Assembly (NCBI GenBank): GCA_017458625.1 | Contig: JAFTAH010000140.1 | Location: 1-43,046, forward strand | Reading direction: 5' to 3' | DNA: 43,046 bases | From: Kiritimatiellia bacterium | Lineage (GTDB): Bacteria > Verrucomicrobiota > Kiritimatiellia > CAIQIC01 > Lenti-01 | Part shown: positions 27,695 to 35,119 of the stretch, one piece after another | Numbering within the stretch: the first letter of the stretch is position 1 | Layout of the letters: each line of letters begins with the position of its first letter | Notes under the pieces: model-generated | Databases searched by the model: none | The model's input: only the letters and a program-made list of their open reading frames with translations | Told to the model about the DNA's origin: nothing | Program-made: the position numbers and the translations under genes

Positions 27695-28582
27695 ATGCCC
27701 TCCTTCCCCCCGCCACCGCCCCTGCCCGCCCTGATCCTCGAAGGCGGCGCCATGCGCGCCATCTTCACCTGCGGCGTCCTCGACACCCTCTGGGGCCACG
27801 TCCAGGTCTCCTCCATCTTCGGCACCTCCGCAGGCGCCCTCTTCGGCTGCAACTGGAAATCCGGCCAGCCTGGCCGCGCCCTCCGCTACAACAAGAAATA
27901 CGCCCGCTCCTGGCGCTTCTGCTCCCTCCTCAACCTCCTCTTCACCGGCAACCTCTACGGCACCCGCTTCTGCTACCACACCATTCCCTTTCAGCTCGAC
28001 CCCTTCGACGTGGAAACCTATCGTGCCTCCCCCATTCGGTTCTACGCCACCGTCACCGACATCGACACGGCCACGCCTGTCCTTCACGAATGCCCCAACG
28101 GCGACCCGGCCGACCTCCAGTGGTATCGTGCCAGCGCCTCCATGCCGCTCGTCTCGCGGCCAGTGCTCATCGACGGCCACCGCTACCTCGACGGCGGCAT
28201 CACCAATCCGATTCCCCTCCGCGACGCCGAAAACCTCGGCCACGTCCGCGCCATCGTCATCCTCACCCAGCCTGCCTCCTACCGCAAAACCTCCGGATCC
28301 GAAGTCACCTGGACCGTCCGCCTCCTCCGCCGACGCCATCCCGCCCTCGCCGACGCCATGGAACGCCGCGCCGACCTCTACAACGCCCAGACCGCCTACG
28401 TCGCCGCCCGCGAGCGTGAGGGCTCCGTCTTCGTCATCCGCCCCCCCGAGCCCCTCCGCATCTCCCGCACCGAATCCTCCCCCGCCGAACTCCAGCGCGT
28501 CTACGACCTCGGCACCTCCGTCGCCCAACAAGCTCTTTCCCCTCTCCTCCGCTGGCTCGCCGCCCCTCCCCCTTCCCCCTAA
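27695..28582 (+). CDS. Patatin-like phospholipase
   Basis: This 295-residue lipid acyl hydrolase is of the RssA/YjjU type. Features are the oxyanion loop LILEGGAMRAIFTCGVLD, nucleophile elbow FGTSAGAL (GxSxG) and catalytic aspartate in RYLDGGITNPIPL (DGG). There is no signal peptide, so it is probably cytosolic or peripheral, acting on phospholipids. The C-terminal half (RKTSGSEVTWTVRLLRRRHP... ) resembles the YjjU-like patatin subgroup. The ATG at 27695 follows the gyrA stop by 64 bp on the same strand with no terminator between, so read-through from gyrA is possible. No good Shine-Dalgarno sequence is seen. Confidence 0.88.
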   Translation: MPSFPPPPPLPALILEGGAMRAIFTCGVLDTLWGHVQVSSIFGTSAGALFGCNWKSGQPGRALRYNKKYARSWRFCSLLNLLFTGNLYGTRFCYHTIPFQLDPFDVETYRASPIRFYATVTDIDTATPVLHECPNGDPADLQWYRASASMPLVSRPVLIDGHRYLDGGITNPIPLRDAENLGHVRAIVILTQPASYRKTSGSEVTWTVRLLRRRHPALADAMERRADLYNAQTAYVAAREREGSVFVIRPPEPLRISRTESSPAELQRVYDLGTSVAQQALSPLLRWLAAPPPSP

Positions 28583-28600
28583 TCCCCCTCCCCCCCTCTT

Positions 28601-28654
28601 CGTCCTGCCCGTCCCTCCCGTCCTTCCCGTCCTGCCCGTCCTGCCCGTCCTTTT
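28601..28654. repeat. 9-bp minisatellite, six units
   Basis: CGTCCTGCC, CGTCCCTCC, CGTCCTTCC, CGTCCTGCC, CGTCCTGCC, CGTCCTTTT in strict 9-bp register, between the patatin stop and the small lipoprotein gene. Confidence 0.85.
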
Positions 28655-28710
28655 TCCCCCCTCGCCAAATTTCCCCTCGTTTTGCAGAAAAATGCCCGTG
28701 AGGAGATGTC

Positions 28711-29079
28711 ATGCACACGCAGTTTTCGTTTCAGTTGGGGGCTACGCTCGCGCTTCTTTGCCTGGCGGCGATGATGGCAGGGTGTTCGGGCGGTGGGGGT
28801 GCACCTGAGAATGCGGACGCATGGCGGAATATACGGGGGACACACGAGTGTTTTCCGTTCCGCATCGAAAATGGGCAGGGATTCGAGTACGAAGGAATCA
28901 ATAACGATGATCCTTGCACGCCCATCGTTTCGAGGGCGGATTGGGTCATTTCGGAGCCGGAGCGGACGTTCGTCCTGTACGATGTCGATCCCCTCCTGGG
29001 ACATTTTTCGACTGCAATCGACTGCAATCGTTTTCTCTGCTTGGCGGAGGGGGATCAAGCCAGCAGGAAACTCGCGTAA
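28711..29079 (+). CDS. Small lipoprotein
   Basis: The 122-residue product has a clear lipoprotein signal peptide: hydrophobic LGATLALLCLAAMMAGC with lipobox MAGC (C25), then a Ser/Gly linker. The mature part (about 95 residues) contains four further Cys (in HECFPF, DDPCTP, IDCNRF and FLCLAE), which could form two disulfides in the periplasm. No family is recognised. The ATG at 28711 has GAGGAG 6 nt upstream, one of the best ribosome binding sites here. Its last 25 bp overlap the 3' end of the convergent membrane protein gene at 29055. Confidence 0.72.
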   Translation: MHTQFSFQLGATLALLCLAAMMAGCSGGGGAPENADAWRNIRGTHECFPFRIENGQGFEYEGINNDDPCTPIVSRADWVISEPERTFVLYDVDPLLGHFSTAIDCNRFLCLAEGDQASRKLA

Positions 29080-29477
29080 ATCCAGCCGACAAACAGCAAG
29101 ACGGGAGCCTCCGCCACGGCCATGCATGCGAAAAAGGCGCGGCGGGGTCGAACTCGCCATAACAGGCACGAAAGAGCCGTCCAGAAGGCAAGATTGACAG
29201 GCAGCAGCCAATGTTGTGCGCTACCCCAGGAATACATGATGGACAATCCGTCTGCACTCGAACGCCAGGGAAACGGCAACCCGCAGTAGGTAATGCGTCC
29301 AATCGTCTCGATCTCCTTGTCGGAATGCCCGACCGGGAAGCTGGCGGCATACCAAAATGCCACCCAAGCACAGACGACAGCCGCCATCCCCCTCGCCCAA
29401 CATGCAATAATGTGCCAGTCGGAGGAGACCCCGTCCATTTGTTCCTGCTGCTTGTCATCGGATTGCATCATGTTCAT
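29055..29477 (-). CDS. Small three-TM membrane protein
   Basis: The product is 140 residues from the ATG at 29477; two further Met codons follow closely. Three hydrophobic segments are visible: about 33-56 (ARGMAAVVCAWVAFWYAASF), 90-110 (WLLPVNLAFWTALSCLLW) and 116-138 (AFFACMAVAEAPVLLFVGWI). Cys and Trp are frequent. No family is recognised. It lies 57 bp downstream of the larger membrane protein gene on the same strand, so the two are probably co-expressed. The tail overlaps the convergent lipoprotein gene by 25 bp. Confidence 0.6.
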   Translation of the reverse strand: MNMMQSDDKQQEQMDGVSSDWHIIACWARGMAAVVCAWVAFWYAASFPVGHSDKEIETIGRITYCGLPFPWRSSADGLSIMYSWGSAQHWLLPVNLAFWTALSCLLWRVRPRRAFFACMAVAEAPVLLFVGWIYASFLLA

Positions 29478-29533
29478 CGCTACCGACCAATTCGCCGCCG
29501 TCCTCTTTCTTTTCGCCCCGGTCTTGCGACCAG

Positions 29534-30439
29534 CTATGGGCGGTGCTTCCGCGCATAGCCGCGTTGGACGGGCGCGCACAGGATCAGCAGCGCCTCGACC
29601 CCCTCGGGACCTCTGACCGCCACCCAGGCGTTCGGATTTTCGGTGTTGATGAGCAGCCCGTGGCGGCCAGGCGGAACCGGCCCCCGCAGCTCCTCCCCGC
29701 GGAAAAGTGCCGCCACCGTATCCCGCTCCCACTGTTCCGGCAGCGGCAGATACGACATGGAGGAAAGGCCGTTATCCGGGCAGTCCCACCCCGGCCGGCA
29801 GTTCCAACTGGGCACGATGTTCAGCGTGTTCCAGGCGTAGGGCGCAGTCCCCGGCCACACCAGCCGGACAGACACGGAAACCGGCGCGGACGCAGCGACC
29901 GCCTCCATGAAGGTCCGCATCCCGGCCCGCTCCTCGCAAGAACCAGCGACGGCGTTGGTTGCGACCTGCCGCCCCGTGCGCGCCCACTCCTCGGCGACGG
30001 CGTCCCCCAGCGTGGCGACATATCCCTCCAACGCTGCCCGCTCGGCCTCATAATCCGCCTTGTGCTCCTCCCGACGCGCCGCCTCCGCCTTCTTCGACCG
30101 CACCTTGTCGATCCCGTGGAACGTCCCCCCCGCCACCGCCAGCAGCACCACGACAATGACCGGCGCCCAGGTCAGCCACCGCGCCTTGCCCGATGCCGAC
30201 GCCCCTTCCCGGCTCTCGACAAGGGCCGCCAGGCTGGACGTCACCGACAGCACGGCCAGGCAGAACGCGACAATTGCGCCCGCCGCCAGCAACGTCCCCG
30301 CGATGGTCTCCAGCCAGTCCGGCAGGACATCCCAGCCGAACCCTTCGTCAAACACCCACAGCACCAGCCCTGCCAACGCCAGCTCCAGCACCCACGTCAG
30401 CCACGTCGTCCACATCCGCGCCCACGTCTTCATTTTCAT
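29534..30439 (-). CDS. Membrane protein with C-terminal extracytoplasmic domain
   Basis: The 301-residue product has three TM segments in the first 115 residues (about 13-30, 45-70, and 88-107: LTWAPVIVVVLLAVAGGTFH). A charged helix follows (about 112-150, KKAEAARREEHKADYEAERA), then a beta-rich domain with three Cys (SCEERAGM; SWNCRPGWDC). With three TM segments the Cys-bearing domain should be outside if the N-terminus is cytoplasmic. The family is unknown. The ATG at 30439 has AGGAG 5 nt upstream. With the next gene it forms a two-gene minus-strand unit. A divergent 432-bp gap separates it from the DUF1015 gene. Confidence 0.68.
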   Translation of the reverse strand: MKMKTWARMWTTWLTWVLELALAGLVLWVFDEGFGWDVLPDWLETIAGTLLAAGAIVAFCLAVLSVTSSLAALVESREGASASGKARWLTWAPVIVVVLLAVAGGTFHGIDKVRSKKAEAARREEHKADYEAERAALEGYVATLGDAVAEEWARTGRQVATNAVAGSCEERAGMRTFMEAVAASAPVSVSVRLVWPGTAPYAWNTLNIVPSWNCRPGWDCPDNGLSSMSYLPLPEQWERDTVAALFRGEELRGPVPPGRHGLLINTENPNAWVAVRGPEGVEALLILCAPVQRGYARKHRP

Positions 30440-30661
30440 TGCCGCTCCTGCCTTTCCGCTCGTTTATGCATCTTGCCGCCTCGCCCTTTCCGACTTCCCG
30501 GCTTCCTTTTGAGCCCCACTCTACCTGCGTCCTCCCCGTCCCGTCAAATGGAAAAGCCCCTCTCGTTGTGGCAACGGCGTCCCCACCGTTGCCCCCCCCC
30601 CTTCTCCCGCCAGTCGCAAGTCGCAAATCGCAAAACCGGCACTTCAACTCCCCCACCCCTC

Positions 30662-30694
30662 TGTGATTTTACGTCAAAATAAGCCTTTTTGCGC
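30662..30694 (-). repeat. Intergenic 33-bp motif, copy 4
   Basis: On the minus strand: TGCGCAAAAAGGC, TTATTTTG, ACGTAAAATCACA. It is on the opposite strand from the DUF1015 gene and in the divergent gap. With copy 2 it is the clearest instance. The rest of 30440-30775 shows nothing else. Confidence 0.55.
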
Positions 30695-30775
30695 ATTTTT
30701 TCTCTCTCCTCCAGCCGCTCTTTTGGGCGGACGGTTCTCCGTGCCCGTCCCCGCCCGCCCCGTGCGTCGCGGCAG

Positions 30776-30804
30776 TTGCTTTTCCGCCGCGCCCGGGGTA
30801 CACT
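30776..30804 (+). promoter_or_regulatory. Putative promoter of the DUF1015 gene
   Basis: TTGCTT (30776-30781), 17 bp, TACACT (30799-30804), leaving about a 60-nt leader with a normal GAAAGGA ribosome binding site before the ATG at 30872. Confidence 0.45.
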
Positions 30805-30871
30805 TTTCGCCAAACGGACTGGTGGCCGTCGCCACCGGCCCCACGCATCCACCTCCCGAAAGGACATTCCC

Positions 30872-32092
30872 ATGCGCATCCATCCCTATGCCGCCCTCCG
30901 TCCCCGCCCCGACCTTGTCGAAAAGATTGCCGCGCCCCCCTACGACACGATCGACACCGCCGAGGCCCGCACCCTGGCCGCCGGCAACCCCATGAGCTTC
31001 CTCCACATCAACCGCCCGGAAATCGACCTGCCCGCCGGCACCGACCTCTACGCCGACGCCGTCTACGACACCGCCGCCCGCAACATCCGCGCCTTCGAGG
31101 ACAACGGCTGGCTCGTCCGCGAACAGCGCCCCCTGATGTACCTCTACGCCCAGACGATGGGCGACCACACCCAGCTCGGCCTCGTCGCCTGCTGCCACAT
31201 CGACGACTACGTCAACAACGTCATCAAGAAGCACGAGCTCACCCGCAAGGACAAGGAGGACGACCGCACGCGCCACACTGCGGCCATCAACGCCAACATC
31301 GGCCCCGTCTTCATCGCCTACCGCGACCGCGCCGACATCGACGCCTTCCTGGCCCCCATCGCGCAAACCGCCCCCCTCTACGACTTCGTCGACGAGCTGG
31401 ACGTCCGCCACCGCGTCTGGCCCATCGAGGACACGGCCACAGCCGAGCGCCTCTTCGCGCAAATCCCCGTCGCCTACATCGCGGACGGCCACCACCGCAG
31501 CGCCTCCGCGGTCCGCGTGGGCACCGAGCGCCGCGCCGCCAACCCGAACCACACCGGCGCCGAGGAATACAACTGGTTCCTGGCCGTCATGTTCCCGGCC
31601 AGCCAGCTCCGCATCCTCCCCTACAACCGCGCCGTCAAGGACCTCAACGGCCTGACGCCCGACGCCTTCCTCGCCAAGGTCCAGTCGCTCTTCACCGTCA
31701 CCGAGACCACCGTCCAGTCGCCCACCTCCCCGCGCCACATCTCCATGTATCTCGGCGGCAAGTGGTACGACCTGACCTGGCCCGAGGACCCGGCGGCCAA
31801 CCCCGTCGAGGCCCTGGACGTCTCCAAGCTCCAAGGCACCCTCCTGGGGCCGGTGCTGGGCATCGACGACCCCCGCACCAACAACCGCATCAAGTTCATC
31901 GGCGGCATCCGCGGCACGCAGGAGCTCGTCAAGCTCGTGGACCACGACGGCTTTGCCGTCGCCTTCTCCATGTATCCCACCACCCTCGACCAGCTCATGG
32001 CCATCGCGGACGCCGGCCAGATCATGCCCCCGAAGTCCACCTGGTTCGAGCCCAAGCTCCGCACCGGCCTCTTCTCCCACCTGCTCGACTAG
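30872..32092 (+). CDS. DUF1015 family protein
   Basis: The 406-residue cytosolic product matches the DUF1015 family along its length: N-terminal IHPYAALRPRPDLVEKIAAP with PPYDTIDTAEAR, SFLHINRPEIDLP, and VAYIADGHHRSASAVRVG (the conserved ADGHHR signature), plus a C-terminal segment with MPPKSTWFEPKLRTGLF. The biochemical role is not established. In many bacteria the family is found beside serC and serA, and here serC lies 1.5 kb downstream, which is consistent with a link to serine or phosphoserine metabolism. The ATG has GAAAGGA about 7 nt upstream. Convergent with the HI0933-type flavoprotein gene. Confidence 0.9.
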   Translation: MRIHPYAALRPRPDLVEKIAAPPYDTIDTAEARTLAAGNPMSFLHINRPEIDLPAGTDLYADAVYDTAARNIRAFEDNGWLVREQRPLMYLYAQTMGDHTQLGLVACCHIDDYVNNVIKKHELTRKDKEDDRTRHTAAINANIGPVFIAYRDRADIDAFLAPIAQTAPLYDFVDELDVRHRVWPIEDTATAERLFAQIPVAYIADGHHRSASAVRVGTERRAANPNHTGAEEYNWFLAVMFPASQLRILPYNRAVKDLNGLTPDAFLAKVQSLFTVTETTVQSPTSPRHISMYLGGKWYDLTWPEDPAANPVEALDVSKLQGTLLGPVLGIDDPRTNNRIKFIGGIRGTQELVKLVDHDGFAVAFSMYPTTLDQLMAIADAGQIMPPKSTWFEPKLRTGLFSHLLD

Positions 32093-32182
32093 CTCGCCTC
32101 CATCCCCCCCCGCGTTTCTCCGCCCGCCTGGCCCCCCGCCGGGAGGTTCGTGCTCCATCGCAACCGCCCGTCCCCAAAACAT

Positions 32183-32221
32183 GTGAGTTTACGTGTATCC
32201 CACCGTAAACTCACTCTTTTT
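32183..32221 (+). terminator. Hairpin between convergent genes
   Basis: A perfect 11-bp stem, GTGAGTTTACG (32183-32193) / CGTAAACTCAC (32204-32214), has a 10-nt loop and a TCTTTTT run on the right. It is placed between two convergent genes, as expected for a terminator. Its right arm also matches the CGTAAAATCAC core of the 33-bp motif, so it may be a paired form of that motif or a dyad operator instead. Confidence 0.55.
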
Positions 32222-32314
32222 GTGCCCCTCCGCGCCCTCTGGGAGGGAACGCGTCCCTCACCCCAGCAAGTCGTGGCGACGACGACCCCGCCGTCGCTTT
32301 CCCCTCCTCCCGCC

Positions 32315-33409
32315 TCACATGGACCGCACCGCGAGGCAGGCGGTGGCGAAGGCGAGCGTCAGGTTATAGCCCCCCGTGGGCCCGTCGATGTCCAGCACCT
32401 CCCCCGCAAAATAGAGGTGGGGCACCAGCCGCGACTCCATCGTCGCCGGATTCACCTCGTCCAGCGCCACGCCCCCCAGCGTCACGATGGCCTCCTTGAC
32501 GGGCCGTGGCCTCGGGTTCCGGAAACGCATGGCCTCCCCTCCCAGCCAGACCTCGAGCGTCCAGTCGGCCAGCTGTGCGTGCTCGACGAAACGCTGCGCG
32601 TTGTACACCGCCGCCCCCGCCACCCCGAACGACTCGCAGTCCACCTCGCCCCGATACTCGAAGAGCACCCGTCCCGCCGCGTCCAGCACCTTGGCCCGCC
32701 CCTCCTCGAACCGCGTGCCCGCCCGCTGGCGAATCCGCGCATCGGCCAGGTCGAAGCCGACCAGCCCAGGCCGATAGGGAACGACGCGATGCCCCAGGGC
32801 GCGGGCAAACGCCTGGCCATCGCCCACCGAACCCAGCTTGGGATAGCTGACGCCTCCGGTCGCCAGCAAGACGTTCTCCGCCCAAAGGTCGAAGCCGCGC
32901 GTGGGGACCACGAAGCCGTCCCCCCGCCGCCGGATGGCCGTCACCGGGCAATTGGCCAGGATGGGCGTCCCGCTGTCCCGCAGCAGGTCGCCGAACGCAT
33001 GGACGATCGTGGTCGCCCGCCCATCCGCCGGGAACATCCGCCCATCCGCCATCCGATGCACCCGCACCCCCAGCGATTGGATATCCTCGATGATCTGCCG
33101 CGGGGGACACGACCGCACCGCCGCTTCCACAAACTCCGCGCAAGGCCCGACGTCGGCCAGGAAGTCCTCCGCCGACAGGTCCTTCGTGAAGTTGCACCGC
33201 CCGTTGGCCGTCATCAGGACCTTTGCCCCCAGCCGCGCCTTCCGTTCGATGACCAGCGCCGGCAACCGCCGCTCCGCCGCCACCGCCGCCGCGAACATGC
33301 CGGCCGCCCCGCCCCCCACGATGGCCAGCTTCACCGGCCTTGCCCCCGGCCACGCGGGCCCGCCGCTGTCGGGCAAGGACGAAAAACGATGGGGTGCGCT
33401 GGCTTTCAT
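32315..33409 (-). CDS. HI0933-family flavoprotein (BaiN/RdsA-like)
   Basis: The 364-residue FAD-dependent oxidoreductase has a dinucleotide-binding N-terminus (LAIVGGGAAGMFAA), ARLGAKVLMTANGRCNFTKD (family signature), LLATGGVSYPKLGSVGDG (second conserved motif) and a C-terminal GEVLDIDGPTGGYNLTLAFA. The HI0933 family includes enzymes that reduce bile-acid intermediates and other unsaturated substrates; the substrate here is unknown. It is slightly short compared with the usual roughly 390-420 residues. The ATG at 33409 has GGAG 9 nt upstream; a GTG at 33334 directly before KLAIVGGG is a plausible alternative. Convergent with the DUF1015 gene and divergent from serC. Confidence 0.9.
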   Translation of the reverse strand: MKASAPHRFSSLPDSGGPAWPGARPVKLAIVGGGAAGMFAAAVAAERRLPALVIERKARLGAKVLMTANGRCNFTKDLSAEDFLADVGPCAEFVEAAVRSCPPRQIIEDIQSLGVRVHRMADGRMFPADGRATTIVHAFGDLLRDSGTPILANCPVTAIRRRGDGFVVPTRGFDLWAENVLLATGGVSYPKLGSVGDGQAFARALGHRVVPYRPGLVGFDLADARIRQRAGTRFEEGRAKVLDAAGRVLFEYRGEVDCESFGVAGAAVYNAQRFVEHAQLADWTLEVWLGGEAMRFRNPRPRPVKEAIVTLGGVALDEVNPATMESRLVPHLYFAGEVLDIDGPTGGYNLTLAFATACLAVRSM

Positions 33410-33511
33410 GTAACGTGGCTCCGGCCCGCCCATCAAACCACATCCCGCCCCTTTTCTAAAGCCAAATCGCCGTCCTCCCCGGCCCTCTCCCCGTCCCGTC
33501 CCGCCCCGGTC

Positions 33512-33529
33512 CCCGCCAGGCCTGGCGGG
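33512..33529. promoter_or_regulatory. 18-bp perfect palindrome upstream of serC
   Basis: CCCGCCAGGCCTGGCGGG has no loop, which favours a protein-binding dyad over a hairpin. It sits about 30 bp upstream of the serC -35 box in the divergent gap with the flavoprotein gene. Confidence 0.4.
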
Positions 33530-33560
33530 CCAATTTTCGTCTGTCCAGCCGTTCTTGCGC

Positions 33561-33589
33561 TTGCAACGGGGGGGCGGGAAGGGTAAGGT
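33561..33589 (+). promoter_or_regulatory. Putative serC promoter
   Basis: TTGCAA (33561-33566), 17-bp G-rich spacer, TAAGGT (33584-33589), about 40 bp before the serC ATG, which has an AAGGA ribosome binding site. Confidence 0.5.
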
Positions 33590-33629
33590 TCCACGTTGTT
33601 AGACAACCATCAACCATAAGGAAGCTAAA

Positions 33630-34712
33630 ATGTCCAGAGCGCATATTTTCAACGCCGGTCCCGCCATCCTCCCGCTGGAGGTACTCGAGCAGGCCCAGAA
33701 GGAACTCGTCGACTTCGCCGGCACCGGCATGTCCATCATGGAGCATTCCCACCGTGGCAAGGCCTACGCGGCCGTCCACGACGAGGCCGTCGCCAACATC
33801 TCCAAGCTGCTGGGCCTGACGGACGACTACCAGGTGCTGTTCCTCCAGGGCGGCGCGTCACTCCAGTTCTCGCAGATTCCGCTGAACCTGCTGCCCGCCG
33901 GCGCGGTCGCCGACTACGTGAACACCGGCACCTGGGCCTCCAAAGCCATCAAGGAGGCCAAGAAGGTCGGCCAGATCAACATCCTCGCCGACACCTCCAA
34001 GGAAATCCCGACGAACATGCCCGACTTCGATGCGCTGCCCTACACCCCCGGCGCCGCCTACGTCCACATCACCAGCAACGAAACCATCGCCGGCACCCAG
34101 ATCAAGAAGTTCCCGAAGACGGAAGCCCCGCTGATCGCCGACATGTCCTCCGACATCCTCTCCCGCCCGTTCGACATCACGCAGTTCGGCGCCATCTACG
34201 CCGGTGCCCAGAAGAACCTCGGCCCCTCGGGCGTGACGCTGGTCGTCATCCGCAAGGATCTCATCGAGCGCGCCCCCGAGACCCTGCCCACCATGCTCCA
34301 GTACCGCACCCAGGCCAAGGAAAACTCCCTCTACAACACGCCGCCGACCTTCGGCATCTACATCCTGATGCTCGTCAGCCGCTGGCTCCTGGCCAAGGGC
34401 GGCGCCGCCGGCATCGCGGCCATCAACGAGGCCAAGGCCAGCAAGCTCTACGCGGCCATCGACGGCTCCAACGGCTTCTACCGCGGCACGGCGGTCCCCG
34501 CCTTCCGTTCCAACATGAACGTGACCTGGCGGCTCCCGACCGAGGACCTCGAAGCCCTCTTCGTCAAGGAAGCCATCGCCAACAACATGATTGGCCTGAA
34601 GGGCCATCGCAGCGTCGGCGGCATCCGCGCCTCGATCTACAACGCGTGCCCCATGGAGTCCATCGACGCCCTGATCGCCTTCATGGCCGACTTCCAGAAG
34701 CGCAACGGCTAA
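33630..34712 (+). CDS. serC: Phosphoserine aminotransferase
   Basis: This 360-residue PLP enzyme converts 3-phosphohydroxypyruvate plus glutamate to O-phosphoserine plus 2-oxoglutarate, the second step of serine synthesis; it can also act in pyridoxine synthesis. Class V aminotransferase features are N-terminal FNAGPAILPLEVLEQAQ, MEHSHRGKA, FLQGGASLQFSQIPLNLL, TSNETIAGTQ, DMSSDILSRP and the Schiff-base lysine in YAGAQKNLGPSG. C-terminal GHRSVGGIRASIYNACPMES contributes phosphate-binding Arg and His. Length is canonical. The ATG at 33630 has AAGGA about 8 nt upstream, its own promoter and a terminator downstream, so it is monocistronic. serA and serB are not in the window. Confidence 0.97.
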   Translation: MSRAHIFNAGPAILPLEVLEQAQKELVDFAGTGMSIMEHSHRGKAYAAVHDEAVANISKLLGLTDDYQVLFLQGGASLQFSQIPLNLLPAGAVADYVNTGTWASKAIKEAKKVGQINILADTSKEIPTNMPDFDALPYTPGAAYVHITSNETIAGTQIKKFPKTEAPLIADMSSDILSRPFDITQFGAIYAGAQKNLGPSGVTLVVIRKDLIERAPETLPTMLQYRTQAKENSLYNTPPTFGIYILMLVSRWLLAKGGAAGIAAINEAKASKLYAAIDGSNGFYRGTAVPAFRSNMNVTWRLPTEDLEALFVKEAIANNMIGLKGHRSVGGIRASIYNACPMESIDALIAFMADFQKRNG

Positions 34713-34755
34713 CAGCCCCCCCCACGGCAGGCGGAAACGCCTCCCGAAACCCCAC

Positions 34756-34787
34756 CGGCCGCCGAACCTCCCGGCGGCCGTTTTGTT
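34756..34787 (+). terminator. serC terminator
   Basis: Perfect 8-bp stem CGGCCGCC / GGCGGCCG with a 9-nt loop, followed by TTTTGTT, 43 bp after the serC stop codon. Confidence 0.82.
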
Positions 34788-34850
34788 GGCCCCCTTCCCG
34801 CCCCTCCCCGCCCCTCCCGCTTGTCGACCGTCGACTGTCGGCCCCGTGAA

Positions 34851-34909
34851 TGCAACTAAGTGCCAGACTATTTGTTTACCAATTGCAACTAAGTGCCAGA
34901 CTATTTGTT
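34851..34909. repeat. Two 26-bp direct repeats, 33 bp apart
   Basis: The 26-bp unit TGCAACTAAGTGCC / AGACTATTTGTT occurs without mismatch at 34851-34876 and 34884-34909. It is AT-rich in a GC-rich region. It could be a tandem binding site or an end remnant of a mobile element. Confidence 0.6.
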
Positions 34910-34926
34910 CACGCATCGCCGAAAAA

Positions 34927-34967
34927 TCATGTGAGATTACGGAAAATCAAAGGCTTTTTTGCAAAAA
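34927..34967 (-). repeat. Intergenic 33-bp motif, copy 5
   Basis: On the minus strand: TTTTTGCAAAAAAGCC, TTTGATTTT, CCGTAATCTCACATG. It lies in the convergent gap between serC and the EamA gene, between the 26-bp repeats and MITE copy 2. Confidence 0.5.
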
Positions 34968-34998
34968 CACGCCCCCCCTGAATGGGAACAGATGCCCC

Positions 34999-35110
34999 CT
35001 AGAGCATTTTGCGAAAATGTGTGGCCGCAAGGTTCGGAGGTGCGACATCCTGTCGCGCCCAAATGAATTGCGCGGCTGGAAGCCGCACCTCCGGAAGCCG
35101 CCCGCTCTAG
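34999..35110 (-). mobile_element. MITE-like element, copy 2
   Basis: 112 bp from CTAGAGC to GCTCTAG. The interior is nearly identical to copy 1 (11893-12032) but lacks about 25 bp next to the right end. It contains the GGAGGTGCG / CGCACCTCC hairpin. Its right end is 9 bp beyond the stop of the EamA gene (minus strand). Confidence 0.75.
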
Positions 35111-35119
35111 AATGCCTTC

